DNA from: Homalodisca vitripennis
Lineage: Eukaryota > Arthropoda > Insecta > Hemiptera > Cicadellidae
DNA: 64,000 nucleotides
Assembly: GCF_021130785.1 (NCBI RefSeq)
Contig: NC_060215.1
Span: forward strand, 117,452,501-117,516,500
Reading direction: 5' to 3'
The position numbers and the translations under genes were made by a program. The notes under the pieces were generated by a model. That model saw only the letters and a list, made by a program, of their open reading frames with translations. It was not told the origin of the DNA and did not search any database. Below are positions 12,850 to 26,339 of the stretch, piece by piece. Each line of letters opens with the position of its first letter. Position 1 is the stretch's first letter.

Positions 12850-12965
12850 TAGTGCAAGTCTGTGACAGCGTCAAATTTCAGACGCTGTGCCTAAGGGAAG
12901 GTGAATTGGAGCTAAATTCAATATTCACATTGAATCAACCCTTCCCACCACAGCTACGTGTAATA
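12850..12965 (+). repeat. Dispersed repeat B, copy 1
   Basis: The block GTGACAGCGTCAAATTTCAG...GGAAGGTGAATTGGAGCT recurs in diverged form at about 57635-57710. A short hairpin (GACAGCGT / ACGCTGT-like) lies inside. No coding content. Confidence 0.5.
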
Positions 12966-15900
12966 GAAATTATTGAACAGGTTTAAAACCCCCCAAGAAG
13001 AGACTGGTTATGGAGAGATACACGCCATTTCAATTTATTTTGTGGTGGAAAACAGTGGAATGATCCATATTAATATGATCCATAGTAATGGTGCATTATA
13101 ATGGTGCATTAATATTTTTTTACAAACAATTTTCCCGTAGTGTTTAGTTTGCAATTTTTTGCAAGACTGTGTTTGCCTTCCTTTGAAATGTTCACTGGAG
13201 TACAGTGGTTTGGACTTGGTTTGTAATATTATAATTATTGTTAATGGTGGTATTTTGTTATTCGTTTGTTTTTCGTCAAATGTAAATCGTAATAGCAATT
13301 TATTTTGTTTTCTGTGGTAGTTAATTACTGTATATTGGAACCGTCTAATTTAAAAGAATTTAAATTGCAGTGTTTGCGGTTTTTATCAGTTATTACGGAT
13401 CCGAAATATATTTTATCTTGTCATTGTCAAAAAGGTACAGGCCAGCAAAGATTTCTTTCCAACGATCAAATGGTTATGCGCCTAGTTTGTATGCAATTTA
13501 CGGAGTACAGGTGACAGGTGGTGTTGCGGACACCGGATTGAAGGAGGTCTTGTTAGCTAAGAAAGAGTTACATTCATAAAGACTCGTTACATGCTGTCGG
13601 GTTATGTACCATAGAACCGGTTTGTTTCTTGCAGGACACTACAGTCGGTTTATTGTAAAGAGAATCCGTTCTAGATTCTTACCATGGCGAGTTGATCCTT
13701 CTTCCTCAGGTAGACAATTTAGAGCTTAAGAATACCTTTTACTTTACTTCTTACATAATTTATCCCCCGGCCTCTCTCATCACTGCTTGCCCGCGCATTT
13801 GTCTGCCTTTAGATGTATGAGTAAGAGTATAATAAACTAAACATTATTGACAAGAGTTATAAAAGTAAAATAATTTCTTCATGTAAATAGTGCATATAAA
13901 ACCTTTGTCCACTTTGCGATTTAAATATATGATTTCGAATGTTAGTGTGTTTTGTCTGCTATTAGAATATTAAATGCCTTTGTTAATTTAATTGCTTGTA
14001 AAAAGAGTTATATACCCTGAGTCCCACGAAAGTAGTTCCACTTTTGAACCGCTAACATATGAGTGCTCTATACATCAATACATCACAAACTTTAAAAACA
14101 TATTCCAAATTGTACCTTACCTCTTGAACGTTGCTACTTGCAATAGAAACAAGATGGCGGCTGCCAACAGCAATACATTGTTTAAAAGGCAAAAATAAAA
14201 TTACGTTTACTTAAATTCAACTATAGATTCTAATAATTATTGCCGTTTTTCATTTAATTACTGCCTTATATTATTAATGGATTATGAAACTCGTTGTATA
14301 ATGGAATAGAAAAACATTACATACTCGTTCTGTATGTAATAGAAAAAAGTTATACAATCTGTAACAGAATAACATGTTATTATATTGCTTCCGTTTAAAC
14401 TATGAACCGCTGTCTGTAGAAACAGGACTACTTATCAGCTGGGCCCTATGATAACTAATATATTTATATATTTATACAAAAAAGAGCTCTAATCATAGTT
14501 TCAATGTCGTTACAGAAACATTTTACCATGGTGGGATACTTAAATACCATCGTTAATAGTGCAAAAAAGAAACAATACAAAAATATCTTACGCATGCAGA
14601 TAATGATTCTCTATATAAATTAAAAAAATGTATAACACATTAATGATTTATTAAACATTTATAATTTACATGTTAAAATAATCTACTGTACATATGTTTG
14701 TCCAATTTACTTTATTTAATTTCATTTATGCAATTGTCAGCCTGTCTGTTCTAATCCATGCACTGCGTATAATACTGATTTCTACTGTTGATCCCATTGT
14801 GTAACTCAACCCTTTGCAGTAAAATAAAAATGTAACAAAATAAAAAAACCAACGGTTGGTTTCTATACCTACCATACGATATTTTTGATCTGTAACTTTT
14901 CTACAGTTAAAATATAGATTAACTGATAATAATGCTTAGATTTGGATAAACCTCACTTTGAATGAATAAACTTTACTTTGCAATCAACTTGTTTAAGTAA
15001 TATTTTGCATTTGTAAGGAAATAATGGTCCTAACAATACATAAGTATGAAGGTCTTAGCAGCGAATAGCCAGTGTACAAAATCTGAATGAACAGCAGTTC
15101 TCAATGTGGACCATGTCTTGTCACAGATAATCTGCTCTAAATCAGTTATATATTATTAGATTTAAATGATTTTGGTACCATTAAATTTACATCCTCTAAA
15201 AAAATGTATTCTTTTAATTCTTTAAAAAATTGCTGATTTTAAGATATTCAAAGTTTTAATGACCGCCATTTTGAAAATACTAAAAATACTTTAATGATAT
15301 TTTTCAGTAACTGGCCTTGTTATTATAAACATTTGAGTCAAATTCGGTATAATTTAATTTATTACTTTTTAAGATATTAATAATGTCATTGAAAACACAT
15401 ACAGAAAGACAGATGGGAAACTAGGCATCTGTCTTTCATATGGTGAAATCTGTCTTTCATCTGTTCATATGGTGAAATATGTTTGTCTTGACCTGAGCAA
15501 TAACGTGGTATACCTTTGTCCAGAGAATTACGTTTAATTATATATAATTAGCAGGTTATATATAATATAAACATAGGTCGAGAAATGTTTATACTATATA
15601 TCGTTTAGCCGCTAGCCGCCATTTTGCATTCTCATAAGGAAATTATTTTCTCTAAAACCAGTTGAGCTAAAGAAAACTAAATTTTGCATATAGGTTTGAA
15701 TTGATAAGACGAAAATGTTGTGTTTTTTCTTTAATATTACCAAAATTGGCGTCTGTTTAAAGTGTTTTAAGTCAAATAACAAAAAAAACCGAATATAATT
15801 AAAATGTACTAGACATAAACCATTTGAGCAATTTAATTACAATTCAAACGGTACTTGTGTTAACGAAATCCATCAATGCATAAACGAGCACGACCACTTT

Positions 15901-16371
15901 AAATAAAGGTACGCTTGCACAATCAGGGAACAGGAATCATTTTGTCTTTTGAGAGCCATCAACTGTATTAAAATATCTAGAATTTTATTTAATTTGTGCT
16001 AATATAGTTTTGTGCTACACATATGGAGTAGAGATGACTTTTACAAACGTAAATAAACTGTAAATCGTTGAGTTTCGTAATAAGTTCAAAGTAATTTTTG
16101 GGTGGGAAGTTTGGGCTGTAAATAAACCACTTTTCGATTTTTACACATTATAAACCACAGTAAAGTGTTTTATAATGATTTGATTGGGTTGTAAGTGTTA
16201 CTGCTTTAATTGAAGCAGTACTCAAAGATATTTTCACATTTACGCTCACATATAAATAGATTAAGCTCTGCTATCGTTTGTGCTGTAATAATTCTTATAC
16301 GATAAGTAATATTCTTCTTACTGGCAGCTTCAACAATTACGATTGATTCATAATGAGCACGATGAGAATAT
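12966..16371. other. AT-rich intergenic stretch
   Basis: No exon or TE protein recognised. There are short frames and a local duplication near 15400-15480 (repeats of CTGTCTTTCAT and CATATGGTGAAAT). A - strand frame of 63 codons at 16206-16397 begins inside the first unit of the tandem array but has no family I recognise. Confidence 0.3.
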
Positions 16372-17464
16372 GAATGCGCGACCGAATATTGTTTCATTTT
16401 GCTTAAGTCTTAAAAATCGTAGTACCAAAAAGGAGTGCTGTATCCAGTTTGTTTAGAATGCGCGACCGAATATTGTTTCATTTTGCTTAAGTCTTAAAAA
16501 TCGTAGTACCAAAAAGGAGTGCTGTATCCAGTTTGTTTAGAATGCGCGACCGAATATTGTTTCATTTTGCTTAAGTCTTAAAAATCGTAGTACCAAAAAG
16601 GAGTGCTGTATCCAGTTTGTTTAGAATGCGCGACCGAATATTGTTTCATTTTGCTTAAGTCTTAAAAATCGTAGTACCAAAAAAGGAGTGCTGTATCCAG
16701 TTTGTTTAGAATGCGCGACCGAATATTGTTTCATTTTGCTTAAGTCTTAAAAATCGTAGTACCAAAAAGGAGTGCTGTATCCAGTTTGTTTAGAATGCGC
16801 GACCGAATATTGTTTCATTTTGCTTAAGTCTTAAAAATCGTAGTACCAAAAAGGAGTGCTGTATCCAGTTTGTTTAGAATGCGCGACCGAATATTGTTTC
16901 ATTTTGCTTAAGTCTTAAAAATCGTAGTACCAAAAAGGAGTGCTGTATCCAGTTTGTTTAGAATGCGCGACCGAATATTGTTTCATTTTGCTTAAGTCTT
17001 AAAAATCGTAGTACCAAAAAGGAGTGCTGTATCCAGTTTGTTTAGAATGCGCGACCGAATATTGTTTCATTTTGCTTAAGTCTTAAAAATCGTAGTACCA
17101 AAAAGGAGTGCTGTATCCAGTTTGTTTAGAATGCGCGACCGAATATTGTTTCATTTTGCTTAAGTCTTAAAAATCGTAGTACCAAAAAGGAGTGCTGTAT
17201 CCAGTTTGTTTAGAATGCGCGACCGAATATTGTTTCATTTTGCTTAAGTCTTAAAAATCGTAGTACCAAAAAGGAGTGCTGTATCCAGTTTGTTTAGAAT
17301 GCGCGACCGAATATTGTTTCATTTTGCTTAAGTCTTAAAAATCGTAGTACCAAAAAGGAGTGCTGTATCCAGTTTGTTTAGAATGCGCGACCGAATATTG
17401 TTTCATTTTGCTTAAGTCTTAAAAATCGTAGTACCAAAAAGGAGTGCTGTATCCAGTTTGTTTA
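16372..17464. repeat. Tandem array, 13 units of 84 bp
   Basis: The unit starts GAATGCGCGACCGAATATTG and ends CCAGTTTGTTTA. Thirteen units fit with start points every 84 bp; one unit carries one extra A (near 16677), giving 1093 bp in total. Apart from that base the units look identical by eye. Both borders are sharp. Such uniformity means recent expansion, strong homogenisation, or an assembly effect. Confidence 0.97.
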
Positions 17465-17693
17465 ATTGGTTAAGTAGATTCATAGTCATTTGACTGATAA
17501 AATGTGTGTCCTTGACAGCAGAAATAGGAATTGAAACCAATCATACTTTGTAATGATCTGCCGGTATTAACATGGTTTTCTATTTGAATTAATGTTTTCC
17601 TTTTACCCCCAGTAAGTCTTTATCTTGTAGGCATGAAGAGTAGTGGTGAGATAATTGTACCAACGTATCTTGTGCCAATGTACCAAAGTTTTT

Positions 17694-17938
17694 GGGAGTG
17701 CCGATGACCGAGCGGTCTAAGACGTTGGACTTTGGGTCCGAGTTAGAGATAGTGCAGGTTCAAATCCTGTCTGTGACCGTTGCACTTTTTATCAGTACCG
17801 ACGACGTTGTACTGTATCAATGCTCCTCCTTATTCTGTTTGATAAGATCCTCGCACAGGCTAGTGGCCTATGGGGACGGACAGAATAAGGCTAAAAAGGA
17901 ATTCGGCCTCTCCTTTAAAGCATAAAAAAAGAAAAAAG
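17694..17938 (+). repeat. tRNA-Leu-like SINE, copy 1
   Basis: The 5' part reads like a class II tRNA: A-box-like TGACCGAGCGGTCTAAGACG, a long variable region and B-box-like GGTTCAAATCC. An unrelated body follows (GTACTGTATCAATGCTCC, TTGATAAGATCC, AGAATAAGGCTAAAAAGG) and an A-rich tail. The same head and body recur inverted at 43352-43558. SINEs are transcribed by RNA polymerase III and moved by LINE proteins. Confidence 0.85.
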
Positions 17939-18258
17939 TAGCCTGAGGGCGGAGTATTGTAGAAACGAACTGGTAAATTTATGTATTGTACCAAATTATT
18001 AAATAAATGTATTCATGCCATAAATGCTCTGTTAAACAGAGTTTGTACCCAACAGGTAGTTCTGTTATCTAGATTCAGTAACGTTTTACAACACACCAGA
18101 TGTCCGTTTATGTATAGTATAAATAAGATGAATTTTGTAAAATGTAATTGAAATCAATAATTATAAAATTTATTTGAACAACATTCATACAGAAAACCAT
18201 TACAAAAATGTTCAGATATGCATTAAAAATAAACTATTTAGTGTTGGAAAGAAGATCC
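17939..18258. other. Short AT-rich gap, likely 3' flank of the sulfatase-like exon
   Basis: No element recognised. If the exon at 18259-18387 is real, its 3' untranslated region would lie here on the - strand. Confidence 0.25.
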
Positions 18259-18387
18259 TTAGCAGTTAGTGACTTGTAGGAGAGTGCCCTGGAGCTGGGT
18301 CCTGTAGGACAGACTGAGACTCTTGTATCTGTTATTCAGCTGATAAGGATCAGTGTTCAGGTCGTAGTATTCCCAGAAACACCCAGG
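18259..18387 (-). CDS. Probable last exon of a sulfatase-like gene
   Basis: On the - strand a TTTAG acceptor (ending at 18388) is followed by 43 codons ending in TAA at 18261-18259. The peptide includes WEYYDLNTDPYQLNNRY and ends in TNC. The 'DLxxDPYQLxN' string followed by a short helix and terminal Cys is typical of the C-terminus of N-acetylglucosamine-6-sulfatases, lysosomal enzymes that remove sulfate from heparan or keratan sulfate. The catalytic domain (C-x-P-S-R) is not visible. I could not find earlier exons, which would lie at higher coordinates. It could be a lone gene fragment. Confidence 0.5.
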   Translation of the reverse strand, partial: PGCFWEYYDLNTDPYQLNNRYKSLSLSYRTQLQGTLLQVTNC

Positions 18388-18959
18388 CTAAACAGGACAC
18401 ACATAATGTACTTCAATAATTGCTAAAATTAATACACCTTGGGATTGATAATTCCCGATTACAACTCAAGCAATAAAACTTGGTATATAAACAAAACTGC
18501 ACCTATAAATCTACTTTTTGAACTACCATTCACTGTCATGTCAAGGGGCTGGCTCGCAAGAAGTCAGAAATAAATCTTAAATTAGAATATAGTTCAAGTA
18601 TTACATCAAATTAAAGGCTTCTATTAGTAGAGTACAATGCCGCCAATTCGGCCTGAAAAGGATCTCTCTTTAAAAAATGTGAAAAATTTAAAATGTATGT
18701 CTTGTTGTAGGTGGTTTAATATTCTTGACTTGGCTCAAGTTGTGAAAGTTAAACTTAATAAATGAATACTGGAAGTTAAGAAATAGTTTTTAAGGTAGTT
18801 ATTGACTCTTCACACCTAATGAAGGACCGTCTACAAATTTAAAATAATGTACATTTTGCGATATTTTTACGTTAAAAATGTTTTCTGAACTCCTTGTAAG
18901 TAGGTACTGTTGTATTAATCAGTTTCAATTCTTTTACCACTAATTATAACCTCTTAGCC

Positions 18960-19570
18960 ATAGTGAACGAGTTTTGCTGTTAACCACGGACACTACGATG
19001 TTTGGAAGATTGGAAATGTATTGGAAATTGGCTGGAAGTTAATGGCTGCCTACGTTCTTGCAGTTACTCGCGTCGGATTCGTGATCAACAAGACAAGGTC
19101 AAAAGGTTTCAACAAATTCACAAATCTTTTTGTGGTTGGATGTTTGTTGTCCATCACGTTGAAATAGTCGTTGTTGAAGTCGCCCGACATGACGAATTCT
19201 TGTCGTTGTTAGGTCAGGTCTGTATGAAGTCTAATTTTGAAATAAATTCTTCATTTCCCCTGGGAGACCTATGGATTCCAATGTCAAAATATTATGAATT
19301 GTCTGATTGAATATTGATAGTGACTGCTTCAAAATCTCGTTCGACTATTCTTGAATTAAAAACATGGAAAATGAAAAATGATTTTTCAAAAATATTGCTA
19401 TGCCTCCTTCTTTGGACTGTCTGCAAAAAACGTTAAACAATTTGTAATTTGTAATTTTGCAGCAGGGAAGAAGGTTTTCGTTTTTGTGTTGGGTTTCATC
19501 AATTTTGTTGGTGGCCGATTGACAATTTTGATGAAGCAGTCGTATTTTTTGATTAATCGTCAATTTACTC
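18960..19570 (-). pseudogene. LINE endonuclease fragment
   Basis: On the - strand the sequence opens with QKIRLLHQNCQSATNKIDE, the usual start of a Jockey/CR1-like LINE endonuclease, continues with VFCRQSKEGGIAIFLKNHFSF, and further down (about 19200-19060, after frameshifts) has VMSGDFNNDYFNVM and PTRVTA. The GDFN block is the phosphodiesterase active-site region of these endonucleases. No reverse transcriptase follows, so only the 5' part is present. Confidence 0.7.
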
Positions 19571-20062
19571 CGTCGACTGTAGACAGGATCCCTAAAAAGG
19601 AAGATAAATTTACATTAGTTGGGACTGGTGATCCACTGACGGTCTCCGCACATGTGATATTCTGAAGTCTGGCAGCTGACTCCCTCGTGGCAACAGAGGG
19701 CACTGCAGGAAGAGTAGTGGGTGAGGGGACTCTCAAAGGTGGCAGCAACAGCGTGGGCACTGGTCACGCGGTAACAGGATGAGAGGAACTCATTAATATA
19801 CGGATTTCCTTGATCATCCCCACCAGTAGCCACTTGTCCAACATAGAAAGATGTCTTGTGCAAAGTCTCCAGCCGATTCCATCAAAGTTCAGCACCCGGA
19901 CTTTGAATCGGACAGCCATTTCTTCAATATAAGCATGATAGAAGTCAGAGCCGCAGCTATGGGCGGGGGGCAGGGGGGATCGTGTGCCCCGGGTGGCAAA
20001 ATTGTAGGGGCGGCAAATTATAGAAGGTCCAGTCGTTGCACTGCAACTGGTGTTTACGCATA
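19571..20062 (-). other. Unidentified open frames upstream of the LINE endonuclease
   Basis: Several overlapping - strand frames are open here (one spans 19863-19615, another runs from about 19990 to 19785 with MAVRFKVRVLNFDGIGW). The base composition looks coding, but I recognise no family. Being directly upstream of the endonuclease, it may be the ORF1 or 5' UTR of the same LINE. Confidence 0.3.
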
Positions 20063-20426
20063 ATTTAGTTAATCTACGCGCGAATTGCTTTACTATCGGG
20101 TCAAAAATAAAGATAATCGTGTTTGAAAGTTAATCACAAAATAACTAGCAGAACTACAATTACGGGAATTAATTTAAATTTAGATTGTTTATTTCTGCAT
20201 TTATACACACAAAACAAATGATTGCAAATAATAAATTCCAGTTGTGTCAGTGACGGTTTTTTGTGGTTATCAACCAAATTAAAACTTTAAAATGTCATAA
20301 CTCGGAAACTTGAGATCCCCCAATTAAGACCAAATTTTCATTCAAGATAGGTACAAATGAATTGTTTTAGTACGTAATTTTAGACTTATATGAAAATGTT
20401 TGTTATTAAAATACAATATCAACTTG

Positions 20427-20470
20427 TACTCTTGACCGAGCGGTTCAAAAGAGTCTACTTTGATCACGTT
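20427..20470 (+). repeat. Possible SINE head fragment
   Basis: CTTGACCGAGCGGTTCAAAAG and the following TCTACTTTG resemble the A-box part of the tRNA-Leu-like SINE at 17.7 kb. The B-box half and body are not recognisable. Confidence 0.35.
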
Positions 20471-22619
20471 AAATGGAGATCCTAAAGTTATTATCCTGGG
20501 CTTATAATTTTGTAAATCACTATTTAAAACGTTTAATTATTAACACAGAGTTCAAGGTTTTGTTTATTTCCCGCGGCGGAAATGGTAAATTAAATAATTA
20601 TTCTAATTACCCTACTGATACCTCACTCTACATAATCATCTTGGTTGAAAAATACTTTTTTGGAAATCGCTATCGATAACGTTTTAGTTATTATTTATTA
20701 AACTACTCACTTTCGGGATGAGGTACTGATCGTACGGTCTAGGAACTCGCATTGACCACTCAATATTCTGGTTCAAAAAGGCTATAATTTTCGTTCTCTC
20801 AAAGACTGAGTTGAAACCATGGATACTAGGTGATGCCGCCGCAGTCACCAATTGTTATTCGGTTCAGTTTTTGCAGTAAGGAGAATAGTATACTGCTCTC
20901 TACGTTGTTATATAATACTTAGTCATATTAATTGAGATATATGTCTCATCCCTCTATCCAAATCTCCGCCCCCGAAAATATAATCATACCATGTATTAAA
21001 GACATATCATGTGATATACATATTCATTAATTGAGTTGTTTGAACAATGGTAATTGTTCGCCATCATTAATGTATAACTTAATGAGACGACTGTTATTCT
21101 AAACACGTATATTAGGCTGTGAAAAAATGGGATTAATTAGAAACCACTGGTATGTTTTCGACCACGGAAACAAACATTGTAGAAGTCATCTCTAAACTAA
21201 TTAAGCGGGTTGTCAGATGTAAAGCCCCAAAACATCAAGTCACATGACACGACCTCTTCTTATCTGGGTTATCTGGTAAGGGGGAACGGTAGAATGTGTT
21301 GTCCGTCATGTCCGTTATGCATTTGTGTAGTCTACATACAACACACCGGGAATGAACGTCTTGTAAGTCGTATATCTTATCTAACGCATTTTAACCTTTT
21401 GGAGAAACAGATCGGCAGAGACTGCCTCATTTATCTAGTTTTGTTTCAATACGTTTTTGTAGTATTTAGATTTGGTATATAGATATTTAAGTTGAAACAT
21501 AATTATTGTTTCTCTACTAGTTTTTTTATTACACATGAATAAGTATCTCATTGCGTTGCTTTTGACTGTGAATTTATTGTTATTTTTATCAGGTTTAGGC
21601 CTACATATTTTGTAAACTTTTGTTACGTAACAAATTATTTTGTTTGCCTTTTCACAACAAAGTACTCATTCTAATGCATTATAAAGTACAGGGCACTGTT
21701 TCTTTAATAAACCTGCTCAGTTTTCACAGACCCCTAAAATACACGTATTCCGAAACATCACTAATGGAAACAACTAAGCGCTCTATTAACTGTACGTTTA
21801 TGTACAATCGTAAGTGGTGCTAAGGGCATGTGAAAAAGAAAAGAAAAGAATCATACTAACGATCAAAACCTGATATATTTCTAAGTGCATTATATTTTTG
21901 TGTCAAGTAGGCATATATCTATGATAATATATGCAATACTACAAAGTTATTGCTATACAGCAGTCCCGATGTTTATGACTTCAAGTCATCAATATATGCT
22001 ATTGGGTGAAGTATTTCAATTTAAAATTGGATAAGGCGGGCAAATCACTTTCATCTGAGGATTTAAGGGTTCGTGTTTTTAAATATTAATCCTGTTATTG
22101 TATTACTAGGCATTTCTCTCTCTATCTCAAAATATGAGACACTCCTGCCCGCTTCGCTTGCAAACCCCAGCCTACTGCTCTCATAGCTTGTTCGGCATTT
22201 GTGCCCAAAACATCTACAAAATAAACTTATTGCAGACTACAGTTGTTAAAAAGAATATAGCTATATTTTATAATTTTCGTAGTCCATTTCCCACAAATTT
22301 TAACGTATAAATCCAGCACGTATGGATTTAGTAAGATATTAATTCTAAGTTTAAGTAGCAAAGTACAGAACATTATGTAGATTAACGTAATGGAAAACAA
22401 TTTTTAAACGCACTGTGGAGAAAACAATGATAAAAATACCACCACTAATAAATATCATGGCGTATTTCCAAAACAATTTAGGGAAATGCAATGTCCAACA
22501 AGGCCATATTTTAAGACAAACACGTCTTCTTTCATAGAAAGGAGTATTGTAATTATGTTATTTGTTTAATACATTGATGGATCGAGGAATAGCAATATCA
22601 TTGAGTAGTATATATATAA
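20471..22619. other. AT-rich stretch without recognised features
   Basis: No exon or TE protein found. Open frames at 21210-21482 and 20473-20679 show no known motif. Confidence 0.3.
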
Positions 22620-22638
22620 TGTGATCACTTACAAGGCT

Positions 22639-22651
<13 letters not shown>
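22620..22651. repeat. Left arm of a 32-bp inverted pair around a LINE
   Basis: TGTGATCACTTACAAGGCTG and its continuation occur as a reverse complement at 26340-26371 with one mismatch. The arm lies immediately next to the 3' tail of the LINE. Confidence 0.8.
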
Positions 22652-22671
<20 letters not shown>

Positions 22672-25600
22672 CAAACAATTTTATATGACAGCTACAGAAA
22701 ACATGTTCCAAAACAGCTATCTTAACTATGTTACAATTATATAGACATAAATAGTAATGTACAAAGTTATAATGAAAATAATATTCTGACAGTCACGTTA
22801 AAAAAATAACCAAAAGCATATTTTTATCTAAACTTAAACTAATTCTATGAATAACTCTAAACTCAATTAGTTAAACTAAACAGGAATATCAATATAACTA
22901 ATCTAAATCAAAAAGGTTGCTACATTTCATTAAAAATACACTTAACTTATCATTAAAAACATCTAGATCGGAAGCATAACAATTTAATAATCTCAATATT
23001 TTGTATAAAGGAAAGTTTAAAATGTGACAGTGTTCTACACCTTGGTAAGGAAAACAAATTAAATGTTCTTACACTTCGTCCAGGTACATATAAATGAATG
23101 TTCTCTAATAAAAACCTGCTATCGATTAGAACCATTTTAAAACTTTGTGTGTTAAGGATGCTAATGAAAGTTTTCTTCTCAGAGACAGTTTAGGGGCAGC
23201 AAAAATGTTTCTCAAATCGGAAGTAGGAAAATCAAAGGGACCATGAACGAGAAAATCTTTTGAAAATATACATATCTTAGAAATTTATTCTGGAGAATTT
23301 CTATTTTATCACAATCAGACTTGGTTTATTGAATCCCACACTACCGCACAGTATTCCAATTTGCTTTCTGATTAAAGTTTTGGTACAACCTTATTATGGC
23401 TTCTGTATCTTGGAAAGGACCTAGTATTTCTTTTAACAAACCCTAACAGCTTATAAGATTCAGCTATCACGCTATATACGTGATCATCAAAAGTAAGAGT
23501 GGAATCAAAGATTATGCCCAAGTCCTTTATTGTATTGACTGACTTTAACGGAGTACTTCCAATATGATATAAAATTATTGATAGAAACATTTCTCCGAGA
23601 GTATGACATAGCAAAAACATTTCTGGACATTGAGATATAATTTATTAAATAAACACCAGGAACTAAGTTGATCAATTGAGATTTGTAACAGTTGTGTATC
23701 TAATGTACTGTTTATTGGTTTGAATATTTTTAAATCATCAGCAAACAACAAACACTTGCAGTCAGAGAAGCAGTCTGGTAGATCATTAATAAAAATTAAG
23801 AAAAGAAGAGGCCCCAAATTTGAGCCCTGGGGCACACCCGAAGAACTGTGAAATATTGAAGATCTAGTACCAGAAATTGAGACATAACTGAGGTCGATCT
23901 TTTAGATATGAAGCCATCAAACTGCAAGCCCTCATTGAGAACCCCAAAATTTAATAATTTTATTTAACAGAATATCATGGTTAAACTTTGTCAAATGCCT
24001 TAGAAAAATCTGTATATATTACATCCAGCCTACCCCCAACATCGAGTTCAGAAGAAATATTAAAAGAAAATTCCATTAGATTAGTCGCGGAAGACCGTTT
24101 AGGAAGAAAAACCATGTTGCTCAGGGCGAATTTTACTCCTAACCGCATTGAAAATTTGTTTATATAAAAGTAGTTCATAGACCTTAGCAAATGAATTTAA
24201 TAAAGAGATAGGCCTATAAATTTTCTATTTTATCTTTATCGCCAGATTTTAAAAATAGGAGTCACCTTTGCTTCCTTCCATCTGTGCGGAAATACACAGG
24301 ACGAAAGCGATAAATTAAACAAAAAACATAAAGGTTCAGCTAATACTTCACCACAACCCTTTACAACATAACGCTGGTATACCGGTCAGGTCCCGATGAC
24401 TTTTTTGATTTCATTTCTTTGATTGCAATACGTACTTCTGATGGAGTAAAAGGTGATATTTGAAAGTTATCCACAGATGAAGACTCACAACTTAAACTGG
24501 TATTTGGAAGGAGAACTATCATACACAGAAGAAAAATAAACCTGCAAATGCATTTGGAATTTCCTTATTACTGATAGTATTACCCTCACAAGGTCATACT
24601 CTTAAGTGTACCAATATCAAAGCCACTTCTGCTATTTATTGTCTTAAAATAATTCCAAAAATTTTTAACATTAGTTTTAATGCTATTTTCAACGTTACGT
24701 ATATAATTTTCTATGGGGCAAGTCTAATATTTTCTTTAATACGTTTTCCTTAATTGTTTAAATAATTCGTCATGATACTTTGAGTACTTTCTCTTTTTGG
24801 ATAATTTATTTTTCATTTTTAAGTCATGTTTAATTTCAGACGTAAAACCAAACTGGATATTTACTTTTTTACTACAAAGCTTTTCTGGGGTACAGTACTA
24901 TCGACACAAGAGAAGAAAACTTTATAGAAAAAATCTAAACAGTCATCCACACAAGTAAGACTATACATTTCAAACCAATTAATTTCTCTCAGTCTACAAT
25001 ACAAGTCAAAAAAATTCGCATCTTTAAAAACATAATATTTCTTTGGCAGACAAACATTTGTAAACTTAAATTGGCTACAATCACTCATAAAAGATATAGA
25101 TAGTGGAGGGTGATAAGCAATCTGGTGCCAACAGGGGAGACTCACTTTTTTTCAACTTTAACATCCTTCAAGTTACTTAAAACTAAATCTAATGTAAAAA
25201 TTATCACAATTACGTATGTTATTAAAGGAGTTCAAAATTATATTCACACATGAGTGTATTAATTACTCCGGCTGAGGATCTAGCAACAGAGAAGTCAAAA
25301 TTTGTACCGTTTATTCTAGGAATATTAAAATCACCCCAGAATTATGAAACCATCATATTTAATATTCAAATTATCATATGAATTACAATAGTTAGTGTAA
25401 AGATGAGCTGAGCGACCGGGAGGAATATACAGTAGGCTCACAAGAACCGTGCAGGCCTTGAGGCGGCGGCAGTGTCAGCCGAACCAAGAGCAAGTCAAGG
25501 TCGTCCGCTATCAGTGGATGAGTCATCAACACAGCTGAGACGCGCCGGTGCACTGCCAACAATACTCCTCCTCCCCGCCCTTTACCTGTCGCCATCTGAT

Positions 25601-25760
25601 CCTATCCTTACGAAAAAACTTCATATCTTGCATCAAAGATTTCAGAACTACTTATACCGGGTTCGAGCCATGTTTCAGTTAATGCTATTAAGTCAAAATC
25701 CTCACCTAGTATAGATTCATAAAAACTCTAAAGTTTTCGTTCTCATGCCACGCACATTTT
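22647..25760 (-). mobile_element. Jockey/CR1-like LINE, about 3.1 kb, inactivated
   Basis: On the - strand from 25760 downwards: endonuclease (EDFDLIALTETWLEPG near 25720-25650; GKGRGGGVLLAVHRRV near 25590), the linker region (25145-24861), then reverse transcriptase with YTDFSKAFDKV (24013-23981), PQGSNLGPLLFLIFINDLP (about 23833-23777) and FADDLKIF (about 23754-23731), and the C-terminal region to about 22905. It ends in an AATAA-type tandem tail at 22676-22647. Frameshifts break the ORF in at least six places. The 5' end is probably truncated, because no ORF1 is seen. Confidence 0.85.
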
Positions 25761-26339
25761 GATAGTAAATATTTAAAACTATGCTGATTTACCATTTGTA
25801 ATCAAATAAAACCAAATATGCCTTAATTACTATTAAATTAGAATAATAATCAATGACGAAAAAATTAAATAAACTCAAAGTACTGTTGTATAGTAGATCA
25901 AACCGTACAGACTTACGTACATTAACTTTAAAATTTACAAACATATACATATATATATATAAACTACAAACAAGTAAACAATAACAAAGTGAAACAATAT
26001 ATTTTGACAGAGTAAAAATTCAGATTAACCCACAAACAAATCTAAGACCCCTTTGCCTCCCTACCAACCAGTCCAGCCAGCTCGTCCTCATTGTTTTATG
26101 ACATTATTATGACATGTAGAAGATATATTGGTTCTGGGTAGAAATCACGAATCCAACTATTAACAACTCGATAGCTCCTATTACATTGTCAAACTACGAA
26201 AATAAATCAAGTTTACATAATAATAGGTATCACTTAATAAAACCATTGATGAAGATAAGCTTAGAACTCCTCAGTTTAGAACTACAAATCATAATATTTG
26301 GTGGAACTGAACACATAGAACCAATGTATCTTATGTGTT
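25761..26339. other. AT-rich gap
   Basis: No recognised feature. Confidence 0.3.

Noticed and set aside
16372..17464. CRISPR array
   Set aside because: The 84-bp units are contiguous and identical with no unique spacers; this is a eukaryotic tandem satellite.
17692..17925. 77-codon open frame
   Set aside because: It coincides exactly with the tRNA-derived SINE and has no homologue I recognise.
19002..19310. 102-codon + strand gene
   Set aside because: It is the antisense shadow of the LINE endonuclease on the - strand.
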